This document shows positions 54,589-63,742 of a stretch of 64,000 bases of DNA, in pieces. Origin of the DNA: Thermoflavifilum sp. (GTDB lineage: Bacteria; Bacteroidota; Bacteroidia; Chitinophagales; Chitinophagaceae). The position numbers and the translations under genes are program-made. Numbering within the stretch: position 1 is the stretch's first letter; each line of letters opens with the position of its first letter. The stretch lies in the NCBI GenBank assembly GCA_023511875.1, contig JAIMAQ010000005.1, forward strand, positions 1 through 64,000, in the 5' to 3' direction. Below the pieces are notes generated by a model. It had not been told where the DNA came from and did not search any database. It was given only the letters and a program-made list of their open reading frames with translations.

Positions 54589-55605
54589 ATGGCACAAAAA
54601 GTTAAAATTGGCATCAATGGATTTGGACGGATTGGTCGTTTGGCTTTCCGGCAAATTTATAAAATGGAAGATGTAGATGTAGTAGCTATTAACGACCTCA
54701 CTAGTCCAGCTGTACTGGCGCATTTGCTCAAATACGACACAGCGCAAGGGCGTTTTCATGAAGACGTAAAAGCTACAGATCAGTCGATCATCGTCAACGG
54801 GGAGGAAATCATGATCTATGCCCAGAAAGATCCCGCGCAAATTCCCTGGGGTAAGCATGGGGTAGATGTGGTACTGGAGTGCACGGGGCATTTTACTGAT
54901 AAAACTAAGGCCGAAGCACACCTGAAAGGAGGTGCTAAAAAAGTTGTGATCTCTGCACCGGCAACGGGTGATTTGAAGACGATTGTCTTTAATGTGAATC
55001 ATAACATTTTGGATGGCTCTGAAACAATCATCAGTTGTGCTTCTTGTACGACCAATTGCTTGGCTCCTATGGCGCAAGTGTTGGATGAACAATTTGGCAT
55101 TGTGCTGGGATTAATGACTACCATTCATGCCTATACCAACGACCAAAATACACAAGACTCTCCGCATCCAAAAGGCGATTTGCGCCGAGCCCGAGCTGCA
55201 GCCATGAATATCGCGCCCAGCAAAACAGGTGCTGCTAAAGCCATTGGTTTAGTATTACCTAACTTAAATGGTAAGCTTGATGGCGTTTCCCAGCGTGTAC
55301 CCACCATTACTGGATCTTTGACAGAACTCATCACTATTCTCAAGAAGAAAGTAACCGTAGAAGAAGTAAATGCTGCAATGAAAGCGGCTAGTAACGAGAG
55401 TTTTGGTTATAATGAAGACGAAATTGTGAGCAGTGATGTCATTGGTATGACCTATGGATCGTTGTTCGACGCCACTCAAACAAAAATTATCACACAAGGC
55501 GATCAGCAATTGGTGAAGACAGTGGCCTGGTACGATAATGAGATGAGCTATGTATCTCAGTTGGTGCGTACCTTAAAATACTTTGCCCAGTTGATTAAGA
55601 AATGA
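54589..55605 (+). CDS. gap: Glyceraldehyde-3-phosphate dehydrogenase
   Basis: 338 residues. Oxidises glyceraldehyde-3-phosphate to 1,3-bisphosphoglycerate with NAD in glycolysis, cytoplasmic tetramer. NAD-binding loop INGFGRIGR near residue 10; catalytic Cys153 in ASCTTNC; the partner His in the [10 protein letters not shown] block. Length and motifs are typical of phosphorylating type I GAPDH. The phosphoglycerate kinase gene follows almost immediately, so both glycolytic steps are co-expressed. Confidence 0.97.
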   Translation: MAQKVKIGINGFGRIGRLAFRQIYKMEDVDVVAINDLTSPAVLAHLLKYDTAQGRFHEDVKATDQSIIVNGEEIMIYAQKDPAQIPWGKHGVDVVLECTGHFTDKTKAEAHLKGGAKKVVISAPATGDLKTIVFNVNHNILDGSETIISCASCTTNCLAPMAQVLDEQFGIVLGLMTTIHAYTNDQNTQDSPHPKGDLRRARAAAMNIAPSKTGAAKAIGLVLPNLNGKLDGVSQRVPTITGSLTELITILKKKVTVEEVNAAMKAASNESFGYNEDEIVSSDVIGMTYGSLFDATQTKIITQGDQQLVKTVAWYDNEMSYVSQLVRTLKYFAQLIKK

Positions 55606-55640
55606 ATTTGGAGGGTCGAAATCTTCTAATTAAGCCGGCT

Positions 55641-56837
55641 ATGGTAGATTTTCAGTCTTTTTCTTTTCGCGGCCATCGAGCCTTGGTGCGTGTAGATTTT
55701 AACGTGCCTCTAGATGAATCGCTCCACATTACCGATGACACCCGCATGCGGGCTGCAGTGCCTACCATTCAAAAAATTCGGCACGATGGCGGAGCCGTGA
55801 TCTTGATGTCGCACCTAGGACGTCCTAAAAAGGGACCAGAAGATAAGTATTCTCTTCATCATCTGGTCAAACATCTGTCGGAATTATTGGGCACAGAAGT
55901 CTTATTTGCAGAAGATTGCGTGGGTGAAGCTACCTTCCAAAAAGCACAAGCTTTACAACCTGGACAGGTATTGTTGTTAGAAAATCTGCGCTTTCATCCT
56001 GAAGAAGAAAAAGGAGATCCTGGTTTTGCTAAACAATTGGCACAATTGGGCGATGTTTATGTCAACGATGCTTTTGGTACCGCTCATCGGGCACATGCTT
56101 CTACAGCGGTAATTGCTCAATTTTTCCCAGCCGATAAAAGGATGTTTGGCTTATTGATGGATGCTGAAGTAAAAAATGCCGAACGTTTACTCCATCATGC
56201 CGAAAAGCCTTTCGTTGCTGTATTAGGAGGAGCTAAGGTTTCAGATAAAATAGGCATCATCACCAATCTCTTGCCACGAGTATCTACACTTATCATTGGT
56301 GGTGGCATGGCTTATACATTTTTGAAAGCACAAGGAATAGAAATTGGTAAGTCGTTGTGTGAAAGCGATAAGCTCGATTTAGCAAGAGATATTCTTCAGC
56401 AAGCAAAAAATAAGGGAATAGAAATTGCCCTTCCGGTTGATTCTGTTGTGGCACCTCGGCTAGATGCAGCTGCCCCAACACAAATCGTCGACAATCAACA
56501 TTTTCCTGCCGATCAAATGGGTTTGGATATCGGCCCTAAAACGATTACCCGATATAGAGACTTAATTTTAACGGCAAAAACTATATTGTGGAATGGCCCT
56601 ATGGGCGTGTTTGAGCTGGAACCTTTTGCAACAGGTACCCAAGCCATTGCAAAAGCCGTAGCCGAAGCCACTCGATTAGGTGCTTTCTCGCTAGTAGGAG
56701 GGGGCGATTCCATAGCAGCCTTGCATCAATTTGGGTTAGAAAATCAAGTCAGTTATGTGTCTACCGGCGGGGGAGCACTTCTGGAATATTTTGAAGGAAA
56801 AATCTTACCTGGTATTGCTGCCATTCGTGGAGAATAA
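55641..56837 (+). CDS. pgk: Phosphoglycerate kinase
   Basis: 398 residues from the ATG at 55641; a start at 55602 would overlap the gap stop (ATGA) and add 13 residues not typical of the family. RVDFNVPLD at the N-terminus, SHLGRPKKGPEDKYSL, LLENLRFHPEEEKGD, VNDAFGTAHRAHAST, and the C-terminal nucleotide loop VGGGDSIAAL show a complete two-domain PGK. It makes ATP and 3-phosphoglycerate in glycolysis. An intrinsic terminator follows. Confidence 0.97.
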   Translation: MVDFQSFSFRGHRALVRVDFNVPLDESLHITDDTRMRAAVPTIQKIRHDGGAVILMSHLGRPKKGPEDKYSLHHLVKHLSELLGTEVLFAEDCVGEATFQKAQALQPGQVLLLENLRFHPEEEKGDPGFAKQLAQLGDVYVNDAFGTAHRAHASTAVIAQFFPADKRMFGLLMDAEVKNAERLLHHAEKPFVAVLGGAKVSDKIGIITNLLPRVSTLIIGGGMAYTFLKAQGIEIGKSLCESDKLDLARDILQQAKNKGIEIALPVDSVVAPRLDAAAPTQIVDNQHFPADQMGLDIGPKTITRYRDLILTAKTILWNGPMGVFELEPFATGTQAIAKAVAEATRLGAFSLVGGGDSIAALHQFGLENQVSYVSTGGGALLEYFEGKILPGIAAIRGE

Positions 56838-56904
56838 GATAAATTAGGATTTGTGAGGTAAAATTAAATTCGAATCTACATTTACATGCATGCCGATGTG
56901 AAAG

Positions 56905-56933
56905 AAAAAAGCCTCCGTTTAAGAGGCTTTTTT
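56905..56933. terminator. Bidirectional intrinsic terminator between pgk and the transglycosylase gene
   Basis: AAAAAAGCCTC (56905-56915), 7-base loop, GAGGCTTTTTT (56923-56933): a perfect stem with T-tracts usable from either side. The stop codon of the convergent lytic transglycosylase gene (56919-56921) lies in the hairpin loop. Confidence 0.88.
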
Positions 56934-58103
56934 GTGTATGCTCGATTTTTTCCGCGGTGAAACTACGGGATGATGTTGTATGGTTGATGTGGAGCCTCGT
57001 TTATGTGAGTGATGATACGTCCATTTGTTGTCTTTATTAGCAGGGGTTTTGGTAGTAGCTTCCAATTTATTGTTTTCCAAAAATAGTTTCTGGGATTCGT
57101 TTAAAATAGTCTGCTGATAAGACTTGAATATAGCCACTTTATCGGCAGGAAGATTTAACATTATTTGTCCATTACTTGGGGGTTTTTCCCATTCCGGATT
57201 TAATCGTTTCAAAGCATTCACATCCATCTGGAGATATTGGGCAATAACGGGGAGAGCATATTTCCCATTTAGTGGAATGCTTTGAATATCGGCTGTTGAG
57301 AGCCGATTGGTGGAGCTCATGGGTATATCCTGATCAGCATTTGTTTCATCGAGCCCGAAGAATGACGACAAGCGTCCTAGCGTGTAAGCAGTAGCCAGAA
57401 AGCGCATCACATGGCTTTGAGTTTCGCTGGGCAAATATTTTTCGAGATCGAAAAAATTATTGCTGCCACTTTGCTCGATGGCGTTCATGACTGCAGCTGG
57501 GCCGCAATTATAAGCTGCAACCACCAATAACCAATCATTGAATGTGTGGTGCAGATCTTTTAAGTATTTTGCCGCTGCAACAGTAGATTTATATACATTT
57601 CTTCGATCATCGCGATGGCGATTTACGGTGAGTCCCAGCAGTCGTGCGGTTCCAGCCATTAATTGCCAGAGGCCTACAGCACCTACTTTCGATACGGCAT
57701 TGGGATTTAACTCCGACTCGATCACGGCTAAATAGCGTAGCTCTTTGGGAATGCCATACCGAGAAAATACCTGGTCGATAACGCGAAAATAGGGTCCACT
57801 CTTCGATTGAATGGCCTGTAGATGAGCACGATTTTCTTGCCAGTAATTGGCTGTGAATTTTCTTACATAATTGTTCAAGCTACTCGTGATAATGCTGGCA
57901 CCTGCCGATAGGGGTGCAGCTAAGTTAATGATACCTGATGAAGCCGATGAGCCAGCTTCGGTAGAAGAAGTGTATTCTTTTTGGGTAATTACCGTATCCT
58001 TGACTAATGCCCGACGTGTAGTATCAATAGGTTGAAACATGCTGTGTGCGGTAAAACCCGGCAAAATCAAAAACAATAAAACGTACAATTTGCTTTTCTG
58101 CAT
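56919..58103 (-). CDS. Lytic transglycosylase, MltD-like
   Basis: 394 residues from the ATG at 58103. The signal peptide (MQKSKLYVLLFLILPGFTAHS) targets the periplasm or outer membrane. The SLT/lysozyme-like domain (about 105-235) has IPKELRYLAVIESELNP with the catalytic Glu in IESELNP, VGLWQLMAGTARLLGL, and LLVVAAYNCGPAAV. A basic, Ser/Lys-rich tail (SPRKKSSIHKK) follows. It cleaves the peptidoglycan glycan backbone with formation of 1,6-anhydro muropeptides. A LysM-like patch around 270-320 is plausible but not well resolved. It sits 40 bases after gatA. Confidence 0.88.
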   Translation of the reverse strand: MQKSKLYVLLFLILPGFTAHSMFQPIDTTRRALVKDTVITQKEYTSSTEAGSSASSGIINLAAPLSAGASIITSSLNNYVRKFTANYWQENRAHLQAIQSKSGPYFRVIDQVFSRYGIPKELRYLAVIESELNPNAVSKVGAVGLWQLMAGTARLLGLTVNRHRDDRRNVYKSTVAAAKYLKDLHHTFNDWLLVVAAYNCGPAAVMNAIEQSGSNNFFDLEKYLPSETQSHVMRFLATAYTLGRLSSFFGLDETNADQDIPMSSTNRLSTADIQSIPLNGKYALPVIAQYLQMDVNALKRLNPEWEKPPSNGQIMLNLPADKVAIFKSYQQTILNESQKLFLENNKLEATTKTPANKDNKWTYHHSHKRGSTSTIQHHPVVSPRKKSSIHKKAS

Positions 58104-58143
58104 AAGCTCATATTTTTCTAAATGCCCCACCAGAGGCATATAT

Positions 58144-59592
58144 TCAGTTTAATTTGGAAAATGTTGTACATAAATAATCGGCTACTTGTAATAATTGTTT
58201 TTCCCGAAACCGTCCGGCAACCAGCTGAATCCCGAACGGTAGTCCATTGCTGTGTGTAAACAAGGGAATCGAGATTGCTGGTAATCCAGCCAGGTTGGCA
58301 AAAACGGTATATACATCACCCAGATACATTTTTACAGGATCATCTGTTTTTTCGCCCAGCCGAAAAGCTGTTGAGGGAAACGTTGGCATAAGCAAGCAAG
58401 CATATTCGTCTAAGATTCGATTTGCTTCTTGTGCTACCAATCGCCTCACCTGTTGGGCTTTTGTGTAATATGCTTCATAATAACCTTCACTCAGTACATA
58501 AGTCCCTAATAAAATGCGTCGCTTTACTTCTCTTCCAAAGCCTTCCGAACGGGTTTTCCGATAAGTAGCTTCCAGTGTTAAGCCAGTTTCATTTGATGTA
58601 TGATATCCATAACGAATGCCATCATATCTAGCCAAATTGGCCGAAGCTTCAGCCGTTGTGAGCACATAATAAGCCGGTGTAATCACGTCAAGATAGGTAA
58701 AATGTACTGGATTCACAATATGTCCCTCCTCATTTAGTCTTTTTATTAGCGATCGAATAGCTGCACTGATTTCCTGGTCCAGGCTAGGATGTTCGAGTGC
58801 TTCTTTCATGTAAGCCAATTTCCATGGCTTATTTTCAGGCGAGGTGAGCGGTAGATAAGGTTCAATGGGCAAAGGGCTGGCCGTACTGTCGTACTCGTCT
58901 GGGCCGGCGATCACTTCTAATGTCGTTGCCACATCAGCAATATTCTTGCCAAAAATTCCGATTTGATCAAAGGAAGAAGCATATGCAATAAGCCCATGGC
59001 GGGAAACGCGGCCGTAGGTTGGTTTCAGCCCAATAATTCCACAAAAATCTGCAGGCTGCCTCACCGATCCGCCCGTATCACTACCCAGTGCCAGCATGCA
59101 TAGATCGGCGCTCACTGCGGCTGCACTTCCTCCTGAAGAGCCGCCCGGTACATATTCAGGGTTTAAAGGATGAAGAGTGGGGCCAAAAAATGAATTTTCT
59201 GTGCTGGAGCCCATTGCAAACTCGTCGCAATTCAATGAGCCGATAATAATGGCTTCTTCTGCAAGCAGTCGTTCTACAGCGGTGGCGGAGAAGAGTGATC
59301 GAAAATTTTGGAGCATGCGAGAAGCTGCCGTGAGGGGATGGCCGGCGTATGCGATGACGTCTTTAATGCCCAAAACTACGCCTGTGAGGCGTTTCAACGT
59401 GTGTTCCCGTTGAATGCGCTGATCGATTGCTCTAGCGCGATGTAAAGCCTCGTCGGCATATATATGGATAAATGCATTCAAGTGAGCATGAGCTTGAATG
59501 CGTTCTAGAAAATACATAACAGTTTGCTCACAGGATGTTTGTCCTGTTAGCAAACGAGTATGATATTCCTGTACATTTCTGAAAACAGACAA
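58144..59592 (-). CDS. gatA: Glu-tRNA(Gln)/Asp-tRNA(Asn) amidotransferase subunit A
   Basis: 482 residues, amidase-signature family. GatA releases ammonia from glutamine for GatB, which corrects misacylated Glu-tRNA(Gln) or Asp-tRNA(Asn). The amidase triad is in place: Lys78 in GIKDVI, cis-Ser around 152 in GSSGGS, nucleophile Ser176 in GSDTGGSVRQP. gatB and gatC are not in this window. In Bacteroidota these subunits are often unlinked. It is transcribed with tatA upstream and the transglycosylase downstream. Confidence 0.95.
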   Translation of the reverse strand: MSVFRNVQEYHTRLLTGQTSCEQTVMYFLERIQAHAHLNAFIHIYADEALHRARAIDQRIQREHTLKRLTGVVLGIKDVIAYAGHPLTAASRMLQNFRSLFSATAVERLLAEEAIIIGSLNCDEFAMGSSTENSFFGPTLHPLNPEYVPGGSSGGSAAAVSADLCMLALGSDTGGSVRQPADFCGIIGLKPTYGRVSRHGLIAYASSFDQIGIFGKNIADVATTLEVIAGPDEYDSTASPLPIEPYLPLTSPENKPWKLAYMKEALEHPSLDQEISAAIRSLIKRLNEEGHIVNPVHFTYLDVITPAYYVLTTAEASANLARYDGIRYGYHTSNETGLTLEATYRKTRSEGFGREVKRRILLGTYVLSEGYYEAYYTKAQQVRRLVAQEANRILDEYACLLMPTFPSTAFRLGEKTDDPVKMYLGDVYTVFANLAGLPAISIPLFTHSNGLPFGIQLVAGRFREKQLLQVADYLCTTFSKLN

Positions 59593-59640
59593 TGTGCAGA
59601 CGTTTGGTGAGGGAATACCTCTTCAGGAGGCATGTTTACA

Positions 59641-59922
59641 TTATTGCCCGGAACCCGTATTGGTGGAGCTCACCGATGTGGGATTATTGGCCGGCTGCGA
59701 AGTTGTGTTATTAGCAGCAGCGTCTTTCCGAAAACTGTCTTCTATTTCACGGCGAACATTGTTCTTAGCATCGTTGAATTCCCGAATCCCGCTTCCCAGA
59801 CCTCTCATGAGTTCAGGGATCTTTTTGCCACCGAAAAGCAACAAAGCAATCAATGCAATCACAAACAGATGGCCTTCGCTGAAGAGCATCAGCAAATCCC
59901 CGTGTGCAAAATAGTGTAACAT
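59641..59922 (-). CDS. tatA: Twin-arginine translocase subunit TatA/TatE
   Basis: 93 residues: a short periplasmic N-terminus, one membrane helix (about 14-33), then the TatA signature [20 protein letters not shown] and a charged amphipathic tail. Multiple copies of TatA form the pore through which folded proteins with RR signal peptides are exported. It is adjacent to gatA on the same strand. TatA and TatE cannot be separated; tatC is not in the window. Confidence 0.93.
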   Translation of the reverse strand: MLHYFAHGDLLMLFSEGHLFVIALIALLLFGGKKIPELMRGLGSGIREFNDAKNNVRREIEDSFRKDAAANNTTSQPANNPTSVSSTNTGSGQ

Positions 59923-59963
59923 AGACGCACTTTTTAATAGTGAAAAATAACCTGAAATCCAAA

Positions 59964-59971
59964 CAAAGATA
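59964..59971 (-). promoter_or_regulatory. -7 promoter box for tatA-gatA
   Basis: On the minus strand TATCTTTG matches TAnnTTTG and lies about 42 bases upstream of the tatA start. The -33 match is poor. Confidence 0.4.
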
Positions 59972-60064
59972 CAGGTATCTACGATATTTAAATAGGGTTG
60001 GTTGGTAAAGAACTAGAAAAATTTAGTTAATGTTTCCAACATCCATCTACTTATTAAATGTTGT

Positions 60065-60409
60065 CTATCGTTTTTCTCGGATCCTTGCCGATTTACCAGA
60101 ACGCTCACGCAAGTAATACAGCTTTGCACGGCGCACTTTTCCCGTTTTGTTGAGTACGATAGACTCGATGCTAGGTGAATAGAGGGGGAAGGTTCTTTCT
60201 ACACCAATACCGTCTGAAACTTTTCTTACCGTAAAAGTGGCGGTGTAGCCACGTCCCTGACGCTTGATCACGTCACCTTTGAACGACTGAGTCCTTTCTT
60301 TGTTTCCTTCCACAATCCGATATGTGACGGTAATATTGTCGCCCGGTTTAAAAGGAGGAAATTCCTTAGCTGGGGTCAATTGCTGATGGATAAAACTAAT
60401 GGGATCCAT
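60065..60409 (-). CDS. rplS: 50S ribosomal protein L19
   Basis: 114 residues starting [11 protein letters not shown] at 60409. The L19 core shows [24 protein letters not shown] and the family tail [18 protein letters not shown]19 lies at the interface of the large and small subunits near the 30S contact. An upstream in-frame extension to 60547 runs into trmD and has no family features. It follows the usual rpsP-rimM-trmD-rplS order. Confidence 0.96.
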   Translation of the reverse strand: MDPISFIHQQLTPAKEFPPFKPGDNITVTYRIVEGNKERTQSFKGDVIKRQGRGYTATFTVRKVSDGIGVERTFPLYSPSIESIVLNKTGKVRRAKLYYLRERSGKSARIREKR

Positions 60410-60434
60410 GGCTCTTGGCTTTAAGATAGACGCG

Positions 60435-60465
60435 CAAAGGTAAGGAAGTTTTTTGACCCAGGAAA
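60435..60465 (-). promoter_or_regulatory. Promoter for rplS
   Basis: On the minus strand TTTC (60462-60465), 19 bases, TACCTTTG (60435-60442): an exact -7 box and a -33 box with one mismatch. It allows L19 to be made independently of the upstream trmD message. Confidence 0.6.
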
Positions 60466-60473
60466 GGGTAAGT

Positions 60474-61169
60474 TTATTTTTCTGGGAGGTGATGCCGATT
60501 GAGCAAATCGGGTCTACGAAGCCTGGTGCGTTCCAGGGCCTTTTCATAGCGCCATTGTGCTATTTTTTCATGATCTCCGCTTAATAAGATTTCTGGTACC
60601 TTCAACCCCCGAAAATCTGCTGGTCGGGTATACACGGGGGGCGAGAGCAGATGATCTTGAAAAGAATCGCTCAGGGCCGATGTTTCATCGTTTAAAACGC
60701 CGGGAATGAGCCTGGCTACAGCATCGGTTACCACGGCCGCGGCTAGTTCTCCACCCGAGATGACATAATCGCCAATGGAGATTTCTTGAGTCACATATTT
60801 TTCACGTATTCGCTCATCAATGCCCTTGTAGTGGCCGCAAATCAGCAACAATGCATTTTTCAAAGATAGCCTGTTGGCCATGGCCTGATCAAAGGTTTGC
60901 CCGTCGGGTGTCAGGTAAATAATTTCATCGTAGGTACGTTGGGATTGTAAATGTTCAATGGCTCTGGCAAGCGGTTCGGGCATTAATACCATACCTGCGC
61001 CTCCTCCGTAAGGGTAATCATCGATTTGCTTGTGGGCATAGGGTGTGTAATCGCGCAGGTTGTGTACCTGAATCTCAAGAAGCCCTCTTTCTCGTGCGCG
61101 TTTGAGAATAGAGTGTGCAAAAGGGCTTTCCAACAACTGCGGCACGGCACTAATGATATCGATACGCAT
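60474..61169 (-). CDS. trmD: tRNA (guanine-37-N1)-methyltransferase
   Basis: 231 residues from the ATG at 61169. TrmD methylates G37 next to the anticodon, which prevents frameshifting. The SPOUT knot sequence block is clear: [15 protein letters not shown] at the start, [13 protein letters not shown], and [15 protein letters not shown], followed by the [16 protein letters not shown] and [14 protein letters not shown]-type tail of the tRNA-binding domain. Earlier in-frame starts (to 61199) overlap rimM. It lies between rimM and rplS in the common order. Confidence 0.95.
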   Translation of the reverse strand: MRIDIISAVPQLLESPFAHSILKRARERGLLEIQVHNLRDYTPYAHKQIDDYPYGGGAGMVLMPEPLARAIEHLQSQRTYDEIIYLTPDGQTFDQAMANRLSLKNALLLICGHYKGIDERIREKYVTQEISIGDYVISGGELAAAVVTDAVARLIPGVLNDETSALSDSFQDHLLSPPVYTRPADFRGLKVPEILLSGDHEKIAQWRYEKALERTRLRRPDLLNRHHLPEK

Positions 61170-61176
61170 GGGATCT

Positions 61177-61716
61177 TCATTTTTGCAGATATACATCAAT
61201 AAGCCCTTCTGGTGGTTTTACTTGTACAGTTTGTTGGGCATGATCGGTAGCTATCCAGGTATGTTCATTAAGTGGAATCAACAGTTCATGGTTTTGAAAA
61301 TGGGTTTTAACAATGAGTTGGCCTGAGGCTTGGATGATTTCTTCTACCTGTCCTAATGTTTGAAATGCCGATGCATTTGCATTGATGATGTGATAGCCCA
61401 ACAAACGCAAAAGTGAATGTGGGGCACGACTGCGGAATTCAGCTTCAGGAAGGTAAAGTGGCTTATGTATTAGCCTTAGGGCTTGTTCTCGGGTATCGAT
61501 TTCCTCTAATTTAAAGAGAAGCTGATTATCGTCTATCAGATAAACTAGCTGAATGAAATAAGGGATATAGCTATTTCTCCGAGGTTCTATAAAAACTATT
61601 TTCCAGTCGGTTAATACAGGCTCTTTTCCAAGGGTATGCTGAACAATAAGCTGGCCTTGGATACCTTTCACCGCTACAATTTTTCCTATCGGAAAAAACG
61701 ATGCACCCGATTCCAT
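61177..61716 (-). CDS. rimM: 16S rRNA processing protein RimM
   Basis: 179 residues from the ATG at 61716; 184 from 61731. The N-terminal block [19 protein letters not shown] and the PRC-barrel C-terminus are typical. RimM assists 30S maturation, binding S19 near the 16S 3' domain. It ends 7 bases before trmD's preferred start and follows rpsP by 52 bases. Confidence 0.92.
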   Translation of the reverse strand: MESGASFFPIGKIVAVKGIQGQLIVQHTLGKEPVLTDWKIVFIEPRRNSYIPYFIQLVYLIDDNQLLFKLEEIDTREQALRLIHKPLYLPEAEFRSRAPHSLLRLLGYHIINANASAFQTLGQVEEIIQASGQLIVKTHFQNHELLIPLNEHTWIATDHAQQTVQVKPPEGLIDVYLQK

Positions 61717-61768
61717 GACTTCTCGAGCCAATGGAAAGTATTTGGATCAAAAGTATGGTATTTGTTGG

Positions 61769-62224
61769 TTATTCGGCAGCAGGCTGATCTGAGGCGTTGG
61801 ATGGGGATTCGCCTTCTACCTTTTTCACGATAGGAGTAGCCTGCTGTAGCCTTGCCTTCTTGTGATATTCCTTTCTAGCGGCTATTTTCTTTTCGTGCTC
61901 GGCATTCCATTTCTCAAAACGTTCCCAGGCGGTTTGCTCGTCAAACAAGCCTAATTTCACGCCGCGCAGCAAATGTTTCAAATATAGGATGCCTTTGAAT
62001 GAGAGAATTCGCCGCACCGTATCGGTTGGCTGAGCACCCTTTTGCAACCAGTGCAGGGCTTTGTTTCGGTCGATCGAAATAGTAGCCGGCACAGTAAGTG
62101 GATTGTAAATTCCAATTTTCTGGATGAATTTACCATCACGTGGAGCCCTGGAATCGGCTACTACAATGAAATAATAGGGCTTTTTCTTGGCTCCATGACG
62201 TTGTAATCTGATCTTAACTGGCAT
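61769..62224 (-). CDS. rpsP: 30S ribosomal protein S16 with charged C-terminal extension
   Basis: 151 residues; the first 80 are S16 ([33 protein letters not shown]), the rest is an acidic/Lys-rich extension ([14 protein letters not shown] and an Ala/Pro/Ser tail). E. coli S16 has 82 residues; long tails are known in Bacteroidota S16. It binds the 5' and central domains of 16S rRNA early in 30S assembly. It starts the rpsP-rimM-trmD-rplS run. Confidence 0.95.
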   Translation of the reverse strand: MPVKIRLQRHGAKKKPYYFIVVADSRAPRDGKFIQKIGIYNPLTVPATISIDRNKALHWLQKGAQPTDTVRRILSFKGILYLKHLLRGVKLGLFDEQTAWERFEKWNAEHEKKIAARKEYHKKARLQQATPIVKKVEGESPSNASDQPAAE

Positions 62225-62267
62225 AAATAATCGAATTATTTTTTTGCGAGTTTCTACATTAGGTATG

Positions 62268-62275
62268 CAAAGCTA
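62268..62275 (-). promoter_or_regulatory. -7 promoter box for rpsP operon
   Basis: On the minus strand TAGCTTTG matches TAnnTTTG, 43 bases upstream of the rpsP start. The -33 box is not recognisable. Confidence 0.45.
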
Positions 62276-62318
62276 CTTGATTTGTCAGGAAAAACCTACA
62301 GGAATTTTTCTAATAAAA

Positions 62319-63638
62319 TTAATTTTTCCGAACCTGCAAGGGGTTGAATCCACCCATTTTGTTCATCATTTTCATCATCTGACGCATTTGCTCAAATTGT
62401 TTTAAAAACTGGTTTACTTCTTGAATGTTGCGGCCCGATCCCATAGCAATACGCTTACGGCGACTGCCGTTGATGATATCGGGATTTGCTCGTTCTTGGG
62501 GGGTCATTGAGTTGATGATGGCTTCTATGCCTTTGAAGGCTTCATCGTTGAGGTCAAGATTTTTGATTTGCTTACCCATGCCAGGGATCATGGCTAGTAG
62601 GTCTTTGAGATTGCCCATTTTTCGAATTTGTACCAGTTGTTCTTTGAAATCGTTGAGGTCAAATTGGTTTTTTCGGATTTTTTTCTCTAATCGTTTGGCC
62701 ACTTCAGCGTCATATTGCTCTTGGGCCTTTTCAACCAGAGAAACGATGTCGCCCATTCCTAGGATGCGTTGTGCCATACGATCTGGGTAAAACACATCTA
62801 GGGTATCGGGTTTTTCACCGGTACTGACAAATTTGATGGGCTTTTGGATGGTGTATTTAATAGATAAGGCTGCGCCGCCTCGGGTATCGCCATCTAGTTT
62901 GGTAAGCACAACGCCTGTAAAAGAAAGCCTGTCGTGAAAAGCCTTGGCTGTGTTTACTGCGTCTTGGCCGGTCATGGCGTCGGCCACAAAGAGAATTTCT
63001 TCTGGATCTACAGCAGCCTTGATTTGGGCTACTTCTTGCATCATATCTTCGTCGATAGCCAGGCGGCCAGCGGTGTCTATGATCACTACCTGATAGCCTC
63101 GGTTTTTAGCTTCTGTTACTGCCTGGCGAGCGATGTCGACTGCCGACAGGCTGGTTTCTGAGAAAACGGGCACTTGTACTTGCTCGGCTAAAATTTTTAA
63201 TTGTTCTATAGCTGCTGGTCGGTAAATATCGGCCGCCACGAGCAAGGGCGATTTGTGTAACTTATTACGCAGGTAATAAGCCAGCTTTGCCGAGAAAGTA
63301 GTTTTTCCCGAGCCTTGCAGTCCAACGATGAGAATGACGGAAGGTTTTTTTTCGAGAGAGAGCTGTGCGGCTTGTCCACCCATGAGGGCGGTAAGTTCGT
63401 CTTGGACAAGCTTCACCATGAGTTGGCCTGGGGAAATGGCCTGTAACACTTTTGCGCCCAGGGCTTTTTCTTTCACGCGGTCGGTAAACTCCTTAGCGAT
63501 TTTATATTGCACATCGGCTTCTACTAGTGCTCGGCGAATTTCTTTTAGGGTAGAAGCTACATTGATTTCGGTAATTCTTCCTTCACCCTTGAGCTGCTTA
63601 AATGCCGATTCTAACCGTTCTGATAAAGATTCGAACAT
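62319..63638 (-). CDS. ffh: Signal recognition particle protein Ffh
   Basis: 439 residues from the ATG at 63638. The N domain starts MFESLSERLESAFKQLKGEG; the GTPase domain has G1 GLQGSGKTTFSAKLA, DTAGRLAIDEDM and TKLDGDTRGG; the Met-rich M domain that binds 4.5S RNA and signal peptides ends GSGRNIQEVNQFLKQFEQM, MMKMMNKMGG. An extension to 63689 has no family features and would place the start before the predicted transcription start near 63660. It targets membrane proteins co-translationally to FtsY/SecYEG. Confidence 0.96.
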   Translation of the reverse strand: MFESLSERLESAFKQLKGEGRITEINVASTLKEIRRALVEADVQYKIAKEFTDRVKEKALGAKVLQAISPGQLMVKLVQDELTALMGGQAAQLSLEKKPSVILIVGLQGSGKTTFSAKLAYYLRNKLHKSPLLVAADIYRPAAIEQLKILAEQVQVPVFSETSLSAVDIARQAVTEAKNRGYQVVIIDTAGRLAIDEDMMQEVAQIKAAVDPEEILFVADAMTGQDAVNTAKAFHDRLSFTGVVLTKLDGDTRGGAALSIKYTIQKPIKFVSTGEKPDTLDVFYPDRMAQRILGMGDIVSLVEKAQEQYDAEVAKRLEKKIRKNQFDLNDFKEQLVQIRKMGNLKDLLAMIPGMGKQIKNLDLNDEAFKGIEAIINSMTPQERANPDIINGSRRKRIAMGSGRNIQEVNQFLKQFEQMRQMMKMMNKMGGFNPLQVRKN

Positions 63639-63664
63639 ATTTTTTCCTTTTCCAATGGGAAGTG

Positions 63665-63672
63665 CAAAGTTA
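63665..63672 (-). promoter_or_regulatory. -7 promoter box for ffh
   Basis: On the minus strand TAACTTTG matches TAnnTTTG, 27 bases before the ffh ATG at 63638. The -33 box is not recognisable. Confidence 0.45.
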
Positions 63673-63742
63673 GGAGCTTTCGTGCACACGTTACCTAAGG
63701 ACGTTTTGTGCCCGAGTAGAATGATGAAAGATCAGTGTATGA

